This document shows positions 51,032 to 64,000 of a stretch of DNA of 64,000 nucleotides, one piece after another. The position numbers and the translations under genes were made by a program. Below the pieces are notes generated by a model, which saw only the letters and a list, made by a program, of their open reading frames with translations, had not been told where the DNA came from and searched no databases. Position 1 is the stretch's first letter. Every line of letters begins with the position of its first letter. This DNA comes from Ficedula albicollis (Eukaryota; Chordata; Aves; Passeriformes; Muscicapidae), in assembly GCF_000247815.1 (NCBI RefSeq), contig NC_021674.1, positions 9,918,466 to 9,982,465 on the forward strand, given 5' to 3'.

Positions 51032-53584
51032 CTGAGGGGGAAAGTCAGTTACTCATCCAAATCCACTGCTCTCCCTTGGAAATGCATGGGTGACACATAC
51101 CATCATTTTTGAGGGGGGAGAAATCACATTCCTCCTGTCTTCACCCTGTCCAGATGTGCTTGGGCTGCAATGAGTCCAATGAGGACTTGGGAGTGAAGTC
51201 CCCATCCAACACACACACATATGTTTTAGGAGGAATATATTTACACATTTAATGCACATACTCACAAACTGCGTTGAGATTAGCTAAGAGTAACAAAAGT
51301 CAGTAGTGCAGCAGCTGAAAAGATTGTTTCCATACAATTATAACAAAGCAATGCAACATCTGGATGTGGAAAACAGGCATTTCCCTCTTGACTAATGGCC
51401 AACACTCACCTTGCTAAACGATTAGGTGGAAGTCTGTGGCTGTCCCAAGAGAAAGCCTAGGATATAGCAGCATCCCTCTTCTGGAATTCCAGCTGACACT
51501 CAGACAGAAGTCCTTCAGATGCATTCACAACCAAGTAAATGAAGTTTAGCTGAAACAATGCTTTGCCAAAACTAACACAAGCACAGTGACCTCTAGAATT
51601 TGGTGCTACTTGCAGATGTCCTAAAGGATGCCATCAACGAAGTCATAAAAAAGGTACTTTAACCCTTGGCAGTGATTCATCTAGGTATTTTTCCTAGCAA
51701 AAAGCCTTATTACTGAGGGGAGAGTTTCCTATTATTTGCAGGAAAATTCAGATGAGAACAAGTAGATACTAATTTGTTAAAAAGACAGATAAACATGTAC
51801 AGGAAATACTTGTATGAAGGTCCTGATCCTCTGAAGATTAACAATCTACAGTACTGGAGACAAAACCATGACACTGAGGAAACAAGCAAAGTATAAAAAC
51901 AGGAAGAAGTGGAAGTTTATTTTTTTATGTTATTTTGAGGGAATATTTGTTTTTCTAAAGCTTAAGATACCAGCAAAAGCCTCCATCTGCAGGTCATACT
52001 ATTCTCTATACAAAAGCAGTTGCAGTGAGTTTCCTCACCCAGGTCCCCAGAGCTGTCAGATGGGGAGCTCATTCTGCACATTACAGATCTGCTGTTTCCC
52101 TAACCAACATGGTTGTTCAGTTTTCACCTCATCTAAAGCCATTATGAATTGATGCATGGACAATATTCTGTAGCTGACACCAATAAATCTAGTTATTTTG
52201 ATTTTGCATTTCCCCCATAGACACAGGACTAGGCATTCCCTCCAGATACGCATCTTGGTATATTTACTGTAACAATATTAAGGTAGTACTTGCTGGAAAT
52301 TAAGGGCTTTACCACAAACAGAAAAGTTGTTCTGCACTGTCCTGCCTTAAGTTTTTGTTCAAATGAAAATAAAACCATCACCACTGTGAATGACAAGGAT
52401 GCAGCTGGAATGTGTTGGGGCCAAGCATCACTTCTGCAGCAACCAGGTGACACAGCTGTTTTCAGACCATCACAAGTCACCAAAGCTCAATAGACCCCAT
52501 CACTTTGGAGGCACCAAACTTTGCTTCTCTCAGAAACATCTTGTGTTTGCTCATGGCAGCGTCACAAGGAGCCCTCAGACTCCTGTTATATCATATATAG
52601 CTTATCTTCCTGAAGTGAGTCAGGCTGAAGCACAGCATTGTCCAGGGGTCTTCTGCTGTTAAAGAAGGTGGGGACAGTGGGAAACAAGGACCCCCCCATC
52701 AATTTGTCTTCACTCAGGGTCTCTTTGAAGCAACTTCTCCACCTTTTTCTTGCAAAAGCCTGCAAGAAATTTAGATAATTCCAACTGCAACCAATGCCAT
52801 GCACATGCACTCAATGCCAGCCTAAGAGCTGAATTCAAATCTGTCTGCAGAATTCCTAGAGCACAGAAAGCCATCAATGCAGAAAATAAGTTTAACTTAA
52901 ACTGAAAAAAAGGTTTAAATATTTGTGCTCCTAGTATGTCCTCATCACTTCACTCTTCAGTACCATTTATAGTTGAATTATTTTTGTTTGCTGAAAGTCA
53001 TCCCTTTGAATAGGGCCTTCACTGTTAAGGAAATACAATTAAATTTCCACATTAGTGGATGTTAGTTAACTATCGGGGGAAAATGACCCACATTAAGACA
53101 ATGCAAGTGCAACACCATCAGCCCTCTGCTTACCACTTGGATTTGACCTCTACCACAACTGCAATAATGATGCAGATGGCATCCGTACGATTATTGCACA
53201 CAAATATGTAAGTATCTCTATACTGGATCAAATGTTAAGCAGTTGCTATTTGTCTGACACATACTACACCATGGCACACGCCTTCTGCTTTTGTGTTAAG
53301 AACAACAGTGACTGCCTGTAATAGTATGGTCATCAGTGGGCACCTGCCTTTTTCCAATTCACCTTTCCTTTCCACATGATTACTTACATTCAAATCCTGC
53401 TGAACTACTGTAAATTCAATAGACCAGTTTTTACCTTTGCTACCTTCTGGGTTTGTCTGCCCCATGTGTGCTTGTGTACCAGGGTTTTATGGGACCAAAT
53501 GTTCTACACCACTTTGTAGCTTATCCTGTTCAGTACTGGTATTGGTAATTAAACAACTCACATCAGTTACAAGAAAAAAAAAAA

Positions 53585-53602
53585 AAACAACAACAACAAT
53601 AA
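53585..53602 (+). repeat. (CAA)n microsatellite
   Basis: A run of A residues followed by five CAA units. A similar CAA run lies near 54436-54450. Confidence 0.75.
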
Positions 53603-53968
53603 AAGACAGAGCCCATGAACACCAGCTTCTAGGAAATCACTATCAGAAACACTGTTGAAGTTCGTGCTCTTGAAGTTCATGGCTAATTAAATACTTGAGG
53701 CGGTGGTGGGGAGCTGCACCCATATACAGTGCTTACTAAGGCTTCCTGTGCTTTCCACCCTGATGTGTCACCCAGAAAAGTCATCTCAACTCTGAAATGA
53801 CACCCAGATATCCTGACTTCACCAATTATTTGCTTCATATGAAGGAATGAGCCAACAACAAAAAACCCTGTGCTATGCTTCCACAAAAGTACCAAACTTT
53901 AATACCTGCCATTAAGGCAGACCATCAGCAGAGAGTCAACTATAGCAAAATACAACAGTGTTTTGCTC

Positions 53969-54163
53969 CTCTGCCAATATCCAAGAGATACTTTCAGAAG
54001 TCATGGACTGCCTCCTCAAGCCCTTATCCTCTGCCAATACCCAAGAGATACTTTCAGAAGTCACGGACTGCCTCCTCAAGCCCTTTTCTTCAAAGCTCTG
54101 CCAATATCCAAGAGATACTTTCAGAAGTCATGGACTGCCTCCTCAAGCCCTTTTCTTCAAAGC
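53969..54163 (+). repeat. Three-copy minisatellite (60-67 bp units)
   Basis: Three head-to-tail copies begin at about 53969, 54029 and 54096, each containing CTCTGCCAATAYCCAAGAGA and GACTGCCTCCTCAAGCCC. Copies 2 and 3 share an extra TCTTCAAAG that copy 1 lacks. Plus-strand frames remain open through all copies and give repeated peptides, but there is no sign they are translated. This is the only locus here with more than two full copies, so it is the likeliest to be a true minisatellite. Confidence 0.92.
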
Positions 54164-55898
54164 ATATAAAAACAGCATGAAGTATCAGCAAAGCACAACA
54201 AAATGGTGGGCGCCTCATCCAACTGAGCTCTGGCAGCTCCGGTGACAGGACACAGTGCCCAGGACAGCTGTAAGCCAGATGATGCTGAAAGTGTTGGACT
54301 TTAGGTCTGGGACATCTCATGGCTTCTTTGCACAGTCCTGGCTGCATGGGGCATTTTTTGCCTAATCCATTTATCAACCAGTGTTTGTGGTCCATCACCA
54401 TTTGGCACGCCAAATGACTTGAGAAATAAAATCACAACAACAACAACAATATTCAAGCAGCTTCAAAAATCTTCATGGCACTGACTCTGGAATCTCCTGC
54501 CAACCACGGCAGTGATGGGAAAGGCTGAGCCCTGGTGCCAGGGACCCCAGATACCCATCATGCCTGTAATGACCAGCTGTTGCCATTAGGGAGGATGGTA
54601 CAGGCACTATTTCAAAAATCCCACTCCTGGATAGCGCCTGGGACTTCCTCTGCCAAGCATGTGGCATTGAAAGCTCCAAGAGGCTCCCCACTTGCTTTCC
54701 TAAAATGCTGATGTGGAATGGGCACAGAGGGCTTTGGTGAGCCCAGAGGTGCTCACACTGTCTCCCAATAGCTGGTTTTATCAACTTTAACCTGCACCCA
54801 TGGGCTGCTGAAGGCACTACATCCCATTTAGATTTTTAGGGATAAAATTAAGCTTTTCCTGTGATAGGGAGTAATTTTTGCACGGTGCCACAATGCTTGT
54901 TTGGGCATGCTTTCTATTCACCTGGGGCAAGCATGCTCTTCAAGCTTAATTAGATCATATCCCTAGCTAAAAAACCTTAATATTTAATTGAAACTTCATG
55001 CCAACCTATGGTCTGTTCTGCATGTGTCTCATGCCTCGTGTAATAGAAGTCCAAGGGTGGGAGAGCAGCATGGGGTGGGGAGAAGGTTTAATTTTAGCCA
55101 AACAGAGGCAGCACACTGCCTAGTTAAAAAAAAAAAAAAATTAAAATCCACTCTGCCACAACCCTGCTCCACGACATGAACTGACTAGTATATGAATATG
55201 ACCCATAACGCAGAGGAGCACTGAGTGTCAAAAAGTGCTCACAAAACTAAAGCTACAACCATGGACAACACAAGTCAAGAGTGCTGAGCTATGCAATGTG
55301 GGGGGACAGCCTGCACAAGCCTTGGAGATAGCAACAAGGCACTCTTGACAAAAGTAAAGCTTATCCTGCAGAGGGGAAGTTATCACATACAGAAGCAAGT
55401 ATCTTTTTTAAGCACGGAAGAGGTTAGTATATTTAATATCTTAATTACCTCATGAATGACAAAGCCACAGTGCTGCAAAAGAAGTTCCTGTATTTAAAAT
55501 TTTCCAAAATAAAATTAACATACAGGGACTGGATTTTAGCCTTTTAGGTATTTCTTTCTCCCCTATTTAAGGCCTAATTTTCACAGTAAGTTACATAAAA
55601 AATAACAAGAACATATACAAGCTGTAAACAAGCACAAACCTTTCAACTTTTCTTTATTCAATTAACTGAAGAAACTCATTCATGTTCCCTGTAACACAGC
55701 ACCTTCCAACAAGCCACACATTGCCCTCTCTCCAGTCATATGTTTCTTCCCGGGATTCAAAGATTTCCCATTGGTGGCAAGGGAGTTTCTAAATCCCCTT
55801 TATGAATTATACAGCAAGAAATGCCTGAAGCAGGAGCTCAACCAAGGACAATCCCATTGAAGCCATCCAAGGAAAACCCTCCTTGGTTTTCTGACATC

Positions 55899-56382
55899 TC
55901 ACTAACCCACGGAGCCCTAAGGACAGTTCTGGCAATTCATAGGTAGGACTGCCCTGGACCTTATATATCTTTGAGAAAAAGACTATAAACGTTCTAAGTT
56001 TTCTGCTGTCCAGAATTTGAAGCAAAACATCAAATCTGCAAAACACCCCAAAGGTTTCATCAATCAATACTTATAATTTTCAAGTGTCTTGAAATGCATG
56101 ACATAACAGGAAAATTTACCTATGGATAAAAAAAAAAAAAATTTCACTAACCCACGGAGCCCTAAGGACAGTTCTGGCAATTCATAGGTAGGACTGCCCT
56201 GGACCTTATATATCTTTGAGAAAAAGACTATAAACATTCTAAGTTTTCTGCTGTCCAGAATTTGAAGCAAAACATCAAATCTGCAAAACACCCCAAAGGT
56301 TTCATCAATCAATACTTATAATTTTCAAGTGTCTTGAAATGCATGACATAACAGGAAAATTTACCTATGGATAAAAAAAAAA
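55899..56382 (+). repeat. 245-bp direct tandem duplication
   Basis: The unit 55899-56143, starting TCACTAACCCACGGAGCC, is repeated at 56144-56382. I see one substitution (AAACGTT versus AAACATT) and different terminal A-run lengths (14 versus 10). The copies meet at the A run, a typical place for an assembly slip. Confidence 0.94.
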
Positions 56383-57947
56383 TTCAACAAGCTTTTCTGC
56401 ATTTTATGTACTTGCTGCATGAGACCTTGAGGAGAGGTTTAGGCGCCAGACAGTTCTGTCCTAACCCAACACCAATTTTGTAAAACACAGCAGTTTCCCT
56501 TCACTGTTTGCTTTTCACTGCGGACTTCCACGCCTCACGTCCCTGCTCTCCAACCACCGCTATCCATCCTGCTCCAGCTGCCTCTCCCTGGCTATTTACT
56601 TAGGGCTGGGTACAGCCAGGAATTCCTTCATAACAAAATGTACAAACGTGCTTTTATGTGGGGCATTTCTATGCTGGAAAGTGCTCTCAAGGAGTTTCCC
56701 TTTTCTGTCCTGAGGAGCTGGCTTTACTCAGAAGTTCAGGGAGCAACAGAAATTTCTTGCTGACAAAAGTCACACGTGGAAGTAGACGAAAGGGGCTCAA
56801 CATTTATTTCATCCACCTAAGGAAAGAAGAGCTTAAAAGAGTACAAAATCCAGAACATAAGATATGATAAGGCTTAACAGATATGGAAATAGCTAGGTGC
56901 TCTGTATTTGGTAAGGATTGCACCCCTCAATGATAAGCGCCAAGGAAGACTCTCACTGTCCAACACTGGGAGATATCATCTACAGACACAAAGAAGATTC
57001 ACTTCTACTGATCTAATAATAATAGTCACCACCTCCTTGTGCCCGCTCTAGCAAAGGGTGATCCAACTGGCCCAAATTCACATCATGGCAGTTAATAAAA
57101 TCATGAGCTGAAATTAATTAGTACAAAAAAATTCTTTTTTTCTCCTGATCCATCACCAATTAAGATAAATTTCTCGGCCATTCCCTTCTTGCCTTCTCTC
57201 CCCACTGCTCTCATTACACACAAAGATGTTTACTTCAGTATCCACTGTAAAATACATCTAGTGCTAAGCACACTCAGAAGTAACATTAGTAGCTACCTAC
57301 CAAGTAATTTTTAATGCATGCTAAGATTTGGAGAGTCACTTTCATATAAAGATGAGAGAGGATGTAAAGGATCTGCCTTTGATGCTCAGCTCTCAACTGA
57401 AGGAGAGTTAATGCTCACCATTTCAAGAGACAACCTCTTCCAAATTGCAGGCATGTTCTCTGCAATGAGCAGCAGTACCTTTCAGCTAGATTCCTGGCGC
57501 CCATCACTGAGTTCTTTACAGCATTATTCACAACAAATAGCTTATGTTATATATTGTGTCTAACTGATCCATAGATAAGTGGTCAGAGACAACAGATCCA
57601 GATACCTCTTGCAAAGCAGTTGGGTTTTCCAACCCTGGCTTCCTACAGGGCAGGGGTTTCTTTATACTGGACAAGGGCAGCACACAGGTGTTTTAAATAC
57701 CCACACCATGAGCAGGTATAGCCAGGGCTCATTACTTGTGATTCAAGGTGAATGACGATCTGAAGAATGTCCAACCAGGGATGCTCATTTTCAGTCCCAC
57801 CATTCATACCCAGAAATCAGAGCAATTTTTTCCTTCTTAAAATATGCAGAAGCAAGCACTACTTCCAGTTGATCATGGTCAGGAGGGTACCAGACTCACG
57901 TAGAACCACAAAACCTGGTAAACAGTCTTACGAGAAATTACTCCTCA

Positions 57948-58127
57948 CATTCCTGCAGCAGAGAGCAAGCCAAAGACGAAAACACTCTAAAAATATTTAA
58001 ATGTTTTTTTTTCCTTTATATGAAATTTGCACAAAAGCATTCCTGCAGCAGAGAGCAAGCCAAAGAGGGAAACACTCTAAAAATATTTAAATGGTTTTTT
58101 TTCCTTTATATGAAATTTGCACAAAAG
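57948..58127 (+). repeat. 90-bp direct tandem duplication
   Basis: The unit 57948-58037, starting CATTCCTGCAGCAGAGAGC, is repeated at 58038-58127 with about three substitutions (for example AAAGACGAAAAC versus AAAGAGGGAAAC). Intronic and non-coding. Confidence 0.94.
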
Positions 58128-60627
58128 GTATACCTTTTAAAATCTCAACAGTTAAGTGCTGGAAAAAAGGATGTATTTTGTCCTCTGTATTACCCAACCC
58201 CAAACCAATATAGAAACCTTAGTTACATTCACAACTCAAAGAGAATGGATTAGCAAAATCACTCTGTGATTTTATTGCCTCAATCACTGCACAATGTGGA
58301 GTGCATTTGGCCAACAGAGGCAAACTCAAAGCAGCAAAGTGCTCTCCTGCTCACTGCTATTCCCCTTTGGTTTTAAGTCAGCGCTGAGAAAGCAAATTAG
58401 GCTTCCAACTCTCAACTCCTGTAATGGCACGAGATACACAGCACTGACTCCAGAAGTTTATATATTTTCTCTTTAAAACATGAATGGGAAAGTGTACACA
58501 AACACCCTTCTTTCCCCATCCCTTCCTTCCCATAAGAAGGGCTGTTTATTTTTTTATTTGACCTTATGAAAGGTTGGGGAAGCTATTCCACCAATACTCT
58601 GATAAAGGCAGTCCACGCTTCCTTAGGGATGTAGTAAAGGGAAGGAGGAAAAAAAAAACAACACCAAAACACCCCACCAGCAACAAAGCTATTAGATGTA
58701 TTATTTAATGACTTTTGGATAGAACACCAAATTTTATCAACTAATTAATCCAGTCTACAGTTCAACTAGAGCTTTCCTGAACTAAAAAATACAGAGTACT
58801 CGAATGTAGAAGAACTAAGCAGAATTTCAGTGCTCCATAGCCAAACCAAGATCTGCATCAAACTGCATCAGATGGAGCCTTTTTGTGTTTCAATTTATGG
58901 ATCTTCAGGATCACCATTCTTAAAATAGTCCATGTGGCTACTAAGCCTAGGGAACAATCATTTTTCTGATTATGGGGATTTTGAATGAAGAGGGGGCTTT
59001 TCTGCATGCACTGGAAATTTATTTCAGGACTCTTGTTTAAAGCCACACATGAAGAACCAAACTAAATGAATGGTTAGTGGCAGACTTTGTTAAGTTGTAA
59101 TTTTTTTCATTCATAGGCTGTGATTTTAAAGGGCTCCTCTACTCCTCACTGGGGGAGGATCAGCACACCAACCGCTATTTCCACACCCAAAAACTGGGAG
59201 ACCCTGGCTAGATCCTGGCCCCTGGGCACCATTATTCCTGGGACACAGTAAAAAGCCTACGAGAGAAACAAGACTTTTAATGTGTAAGGAGAGGAGAGAA
59301 GTTGGGTAAAAACATCACACTAAGGCAAGCACACATATTTTAACATTGTCCACCCATCATCATGCAAGACGGCCATGGCAATCCCAGAATGCACAAACTC
59401 TTTGGGAGTTCAATCCAAGGCATCAAAATAAGCCTATTTCTGTCTCCCCTTTTATCTGCTGTCTGCTAAGCATTTCTACACATACCACACTCCTACAGTC
59501 GTAACTTTGAGGTGGGAGAAGATCATCCTCCCCCCATGTACACATCAAGCTGAACAGATAAAATCCCTCACTTCCCTCCTGACTGCCCATCCGCACAACT
59601 CTGCGTTTGTAAGGATACTAACCAAAAATGGTCACTTATCCAGACAGACTGACCTTGGGAGGTTTAGGACTTCTGGGTAAGGAAGACAAAAACTTTAGTA
59701 ACTGATAAAAGCACAAACAAACTTGATAAACAGACAAAAAAAAAAAAAGTTGGCATTCATCATATAATTTGTTTTAGGAACCACTGTAAAAAGGCACATC
59801 ACTGACCTGATAAGATCTTCCAAATCAGTGGAGTTTATGTACACATAGGCACTAGGGGAAAAGGTTTATTTGGACTTTAAGGTTCTTCCTTTAGGATGCA
59901 GTGTTTATAGAAGGGTATTTCTAGAACTTCCTGACTGCATTTGTGAGATCCTGCTCTGTGTGCCTTCAGTTCCCTCTTCACACCAGCCTGCCCCTCTCCT
60001 ATCAATACCCCTTAATTTTTTCATTTTATTTATTTTTTAACCAATCTGGTTAACTCTGCATTTCACTTCCTTAAAATAACAAATAGAAGCTCATCTCCAG
60101 CACTGCTTAGTAATTTTCCAGCCATTCAATACACTCATGAAGTACTACTATAACAAAATGCCAAATACTTGCACAGAAAAGAAAGAAGGCAATTTTTCCC
60201 TTAAAAGCAGCTCTAATGGCTTAATTGTACTGCAGCCTTTTTTTCTTGCTTTTGAACACACAAAACAAGCTCTGCACTCTCTTTTTCTTCTAGTTCAACT
60301 AAACACCAAGTGCCTTTTTAAAAATGCAAGGTCATTCAAGCAATGCAAGTATGAGAATTACTATTTTATAAAACTCTATACCATTTCCTAACCCTTTTTA
60401 TCTTTACAGCCACCAAACTGCATACATACAGTAACAACATGTAAAGCAATGACGGGCTGCAACCAACTTAACACCTTCCCATGCCAAGTTTCAGTCAAGG
60501 ATGAATTACATTGGCAGCACTATAAATCTCTAGTGATAAAGTTTTTGCTGTAATTTCACCACTATTTAAAATAAAAAAGCCCACCACTGAAGTATCAGTG
60601 GCTTTTCTGTAATTTATAAACATGCAC

Positions 60628-60910
60628 ACACTTTAAATGCATGGAGCACAAGCTCCTGAAATACAGAGATTTACACTGAGATCTAAGAGGTGTCTGTATC
60701 CCAACCCTTTATTGCCTACACTTTAAATGCATGGAGCACAAGATCCTGAAATACAGAGATTTACACTGAGATCCAAGAGGTGTCTGTATCCCAACCCTTT
60801 ATTGCNNNNNNNNNNNNNNNNNNNNNNNNNNNNNNNNNNNNNNNNNNNNNNNNNNNNNNNNNNNGAAAAAAGGGGGGGAAGAGGTGTCTGTATCCCAACC
60901 CTTTATTGCC
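60628..60910 (+). repeat. 90-bp tandem duplication interrupted by an assembly gap
   Basis: The unit 60628-60717, starting ACACTTTAAATGCATGGAGC, recurs from 60718 with two substitutions until the N run. After the gap a third partial copy (AAGAGGTGTCTG to TTATTGCC, about 60879-60910) repeats the end of the unit again. Copies on both sides of a gap indicate that the assembler duplicated the gap edges. Confidence 0.93.
60806..60864. other. Assembly gap (59 N)
   Basis: A run of 59 undetermined bases within SPRED2 intron 1. The frame spanning it is not real. Confidence 1.
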
Positions 60911-62137
60911 ATCAAGGCAAGCAGGGCTTTTAATGCAACTTCAAAAACAAAAATAAAAACTATAAAAAGAAATCATCACTACGGAATCAGACACCTTTGT
61001 TTTTAGGAAATGCGATCATTTAAGCTGGCTGCATTGTTGAAATTATGGAGAAAATTGGAGAAGGCAGGTCTAGGTCTGGCCCCCACCTTCAGCAACATGC
61101 TCTCCTATGCAGCTCTTTCACAGCCAACCTGCCAGCAGAAAATGGTGAATTCCTCAACTTGTAAATATCATCAAGACCCACTGCATGAAGCATCTAACGC
61201 AAAATTAGGCATTCATCACCTCACTGAACCACTGGACTTATGACCTCAAACCCTAATCCACACAGTACAGAAGAAAGATGGAGATGCAAAGATCCAAGTG
61301 CCACAGTAACCACACAAATAAATGAAACAAAAGTAAGTAATCAAAAAAAACCCTAAACTACACATCCATACACCTCCCAGCATGCTTTAAATTAACCCAG
61401 GTAACACTTCAAGATCTCTACATAATTTTTAAGAACAAGACAGTTTGTAAATAATTGCAACCCCAGAGCCAGATCCCCACAGCAGCAGCCGACTGTACTC
61501 GCCAGTTTCTGCTGATGCCTTCCAGCAGCTCTTTTATGGCATCCCTCGAATCATTGGAAAACAAAACAAATAGCTCTCCAGTATTAGAACCTGGATACTT
61601 TTACCCTTCACAGCCCTCAAGGTTTTACCAAGATGGATGCACTGACAAGCGCCCAACGCCGACTGCTACCAAGGCATGATCCCAACTATTCACCCGCCCC
61701 TCACCTCATTCTGTCTCAACTTGAGGAAAAGAACACGCTTCCTTCTATGCTGCAACTTCAAGCATTAGTTAGCAACCTTCTCTCAGCTCCGGGGCATACC
61801 TTTCCACTTGTAAAACCAGGTAAACAGCCAGCATGCCTTCCAAGCACTTGGAAGCCCCGGTGGGAGTGTTTGGACATGTCAGCGAAGAAATGCAGCAAGT
61901 GGAGGTAAGCTGAGCTCTCTGCTTTTAGTGAAGGAGGTAAACATGAGGGGTATCTTTTCGGGCAGCATCCCCTTTGAAACAGGGACCTGCTCAAGGGGCT
62001 ATGGGTTAGGAGTCATTACGGCTGCAGAAAAAGAAATGCTGCCAATATTTAAATGGAGAAAACCAGATAGAAAGGAGACCCTTTTTCAACTCATGTATGT
62101 CCCCCAAAAAAATGCTCTCCACCACCAGTGTGGGAAT

Positions 62138-62157
62138 ACATAAATAAATAAATAAAA
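62138..62157 (+). repeat. (TAAA)n microsatellite
   Basis: About four ATAA units (CATAAATAAATAAATAAAAAG). Simple sequence. Confidence 0.75.
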
Positions 62158-64000
62158 AGCATAAATGGTCTAGAGAGACAAACAAAAAAGGTAAATTACA
62201 CAGGTGTGCTTTAGCTCAGATACTAATTGCTGCTAGTGGCATCAACTAATCCTAAACATGGACTTAATTCCTATAAAACCACATCATTTTAGAAATGTAT
62301 TTCTGCAAGTGAGAGGAGGGAACAGCAAGGAGCTGGTAGGCGAACTGTGGTGCTGCAACAGGCACCCGTGCTTAGGGAAGAAGCTTTGTGATTTCCCACA
62401 GTGTTTTGAAATTCTGACTGCTGTACGGAATGTCTTCAGTGTATTTCAAGTACTGCAATGGAAACTAATCTTGCTCTCAACTACTCAAACAGGTAAGTGA
62501 TGTTCTGTATTTTATGTACAGGAGGAAATTGGCCACTCCTAGCTAGCAAGAAAAAAAGTAGTGGGACTATCCAAACAGGATGTATGTATAATGCAGTTAA
62601 AAAAACCACCTAAGTGTTTCCAGACCTCCTCGGGACTTGAGTGCATGTGCAGAACATGCTCCTGTCCTTGCACGGCAGCGCAGGTCCCTACAAGCTGGAA
62701 GATGTGTTTCCCATACACAGGATCAAAAGACGGTATCAGGTTTTACAACACATCTCCCAGTGCCATCAGCGCCAGTCTGGCAAAGAGCAGCAGCAGAGGT
62801 GGAACAGTGACCAACTATTAAAAAAGAGGGGGAAGTGGTGACTCTCAACCAGATACAAACACTTTTGTTCCTAGGGAGAGATGTACACAGGTAACAAGTC
62901 TAATGTTACTTCTGAAAGCCCATTTATCCTTCAAGTAGTTCCCTGAAGACACTAATTCTGGCTGGCATCTTTCCTCGTTTCTGCAGTGTCTCGGACAAAA
63001 AGCTCTAGCAAGGAAAAAGCTTCATCACACCACTGCTGTCTTCAGGTCATGGAATGCTGTTCTCCTTGCCAGACACTGCTGTCAAAGTGCAAGCACTTTG
63101 GGCAACCTTTGCAATCCCACTTTTGGAAACACCACATATGGGGCAACCAACTTCTGTTGTTAGAAAGTCCCATAAACCCTCCTCGCTACACCCGCCAGTA
63201 AGAAGTTTCCTTCCCAGCCGGAATGCCCATCAGCAGTACTCAGCTGATAGACTCAAGATCTCTCCTTTGATTACACCTAGGAGTTGAGAACAAAGGGGTT
63301 GGGAATACAACACATCCCCAAAACATAATCCTTGAAGAGCAAGTTGCAAGCAAAGAAAGTCAAACAATAAAGTTATTCAAAGACTGTAAGAACAAGGAGG
63401 CTAGAGATGAAAACAGTAATTTGGGTTAAAACTCGCTTTAGACCCATGCAGTAGGTAGAACCTGCTGGCTGCTGGTAGAAAGGTCTGCAACAGCCCTGAA
63501 AGCAGACTTTGTAATAGTGCTTTTGATAAAACACTTTAAGGTGAAGCACCTACTTCTACTGCATGGGGTAGACAGTGTTTTACTCCACTGGCGACACTAG
63601 CTGAATGTTATAGGGATTGCCTTCCCCTGATGTAGGGAGAAAATACTGCCACAAGGGTTTGGCTGCAGCATGAGTTGTAGAAGTCCTGCTTCCAGACAAG
63701 TGTGACACATGAAGCAATAGAAATAAAACAGGCAAGAAACAAAAGAATACCCTCAAGAGTGCGGAGAAAACGAAATGGAGACAGAAAATGAGATGGAGCA
63801 AAGACATGCTCCTGGACTTTGACATGTGTCCAGCAGCCCACACAACACTTGTCTGACATCAAGCGGGAGCAGACAAAAGAGGTTGGGAGCATTTGCGGGT
63901 ACCAAGACTAATGGTAATAAACCTCCCGGAACTGCTGTGCTGGTGGACAGAAGTGCAGTAGTAGTGCACTGCTTTGCTATTGCTCCTGCATCAGTGGGGC

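Larger units (their letters stand above)
35694..64000 (-). other. SPRED2: SPRED2 intron 1 (partial, at least 28.3 kb)
   Basis: From the exon 2 acceptor to the right edge I found no sequence encoding the SPRED2 N-terminus and no strong CpG-island promoter, so exon 1 and the main promoter should lie beyond 64,000. The intron holds two CR1 3' ends (45.2 and 48.9 kb), tandem duplications at 40.2, 54.0, 55.9, 57.9 and 60.6 kb, an assembly gap at 60.8 kb, short microsatellites and one candidate exon at 51.0 kb. A mildly GC-rich stretch at 44.0-44.45 kb includes a TGAGTCATC AP-1-like site near 44166. The rest looks like ordinary intronic DNA. Confidence 0.9.

Noticed and set aside
53875..54245. Plus-strand open frames with internally repeated peptide
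   Set aside because: The repetition comes from the three-copy minisatellite; no start context or homology supports a gene.
61633..61908. 91-codon plus-strand open frame ending near a GAG|GTAAGC donor-like site
   Set aside because: No homology recognised and no matching acceptor or partner exon; treated as chance.

Overview
The window is vertebrate nuclear DNA, almost certainly from a bird. It holds CR1 LINE 3' ends of the avian/reptilian type, large introns with consensus GT/AG splice sites, and a coding gene recognisable as SPRED2 (Sprouty-related, EVH1 domain containing 2). There are no prokaryotic operons, CRISPR arrays or intact viral genes. Nearly all open frames here are chance frames in intronic or intergenic DNA. 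The species cannot be named from the sequence.

Layout. Positions 1 to about 8,800 lie beyond the 3' end of SPRED2 and hold no gene I can support, only one CR1 fragment and a 361-bp tandem duplication. SPRED2 runs on the minus strand from about 8,800 to beyond 64,000. In transcript order the visible parts are: a partial intron 1 (64,000-35,694), exon 2 (35,693-35,516), exon 3 (34,195-34,027), exon 4 (31,262-31,198), exon 5 (12,838-12,689), and the coding part of exon 6 (12,270-11,617) followed by an AT-rich 3' UTR to roughly 8,800-9,400. Exon phases join without a break and give 404 codons. Only about ten N-terminal residues are missing; they belong to exon 1, which should lie upstream of 64,000. 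The product is a membrane-associated inhibitor of Ras/Raf/ERK signalling with an N-terminal EVH1 domain (exons 2-4), a central KIT-binding segment (exon 5 end and exon 6 start) and a C-terminal cysteine-rich Sprouty domain (exon 6).

Structure beyond the gene. The most striking pattern is a series of short direct tandem duplications (units about 60-483 bp, copies about 97-100% identical) at 7.6, 13.2, 23.5, 27.5, 27.9, 40.2, 54.0, 55.9, 57.9 and 60.6 kb. One abuts an N gap and one flanks a homopolymer. Together with a 194-base G run at 30,390 they look mostly like assembly artefacts, probably two haplotypes placed end to end, rather than biology. Biological points worth a second look are a CpG-dense block inside intron 4 at 22.2-22.6 kb (possible internal promoter for an EVH1-less SPRED2), a well-spliced 64-nt candidate minus-strand exon at 50,968-51,031 in intron 1, and a perfect 12-bp hairpin plus two Pumilio-type motifs in the 3' UTR. 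I found no previously undescribed multi-gene system.
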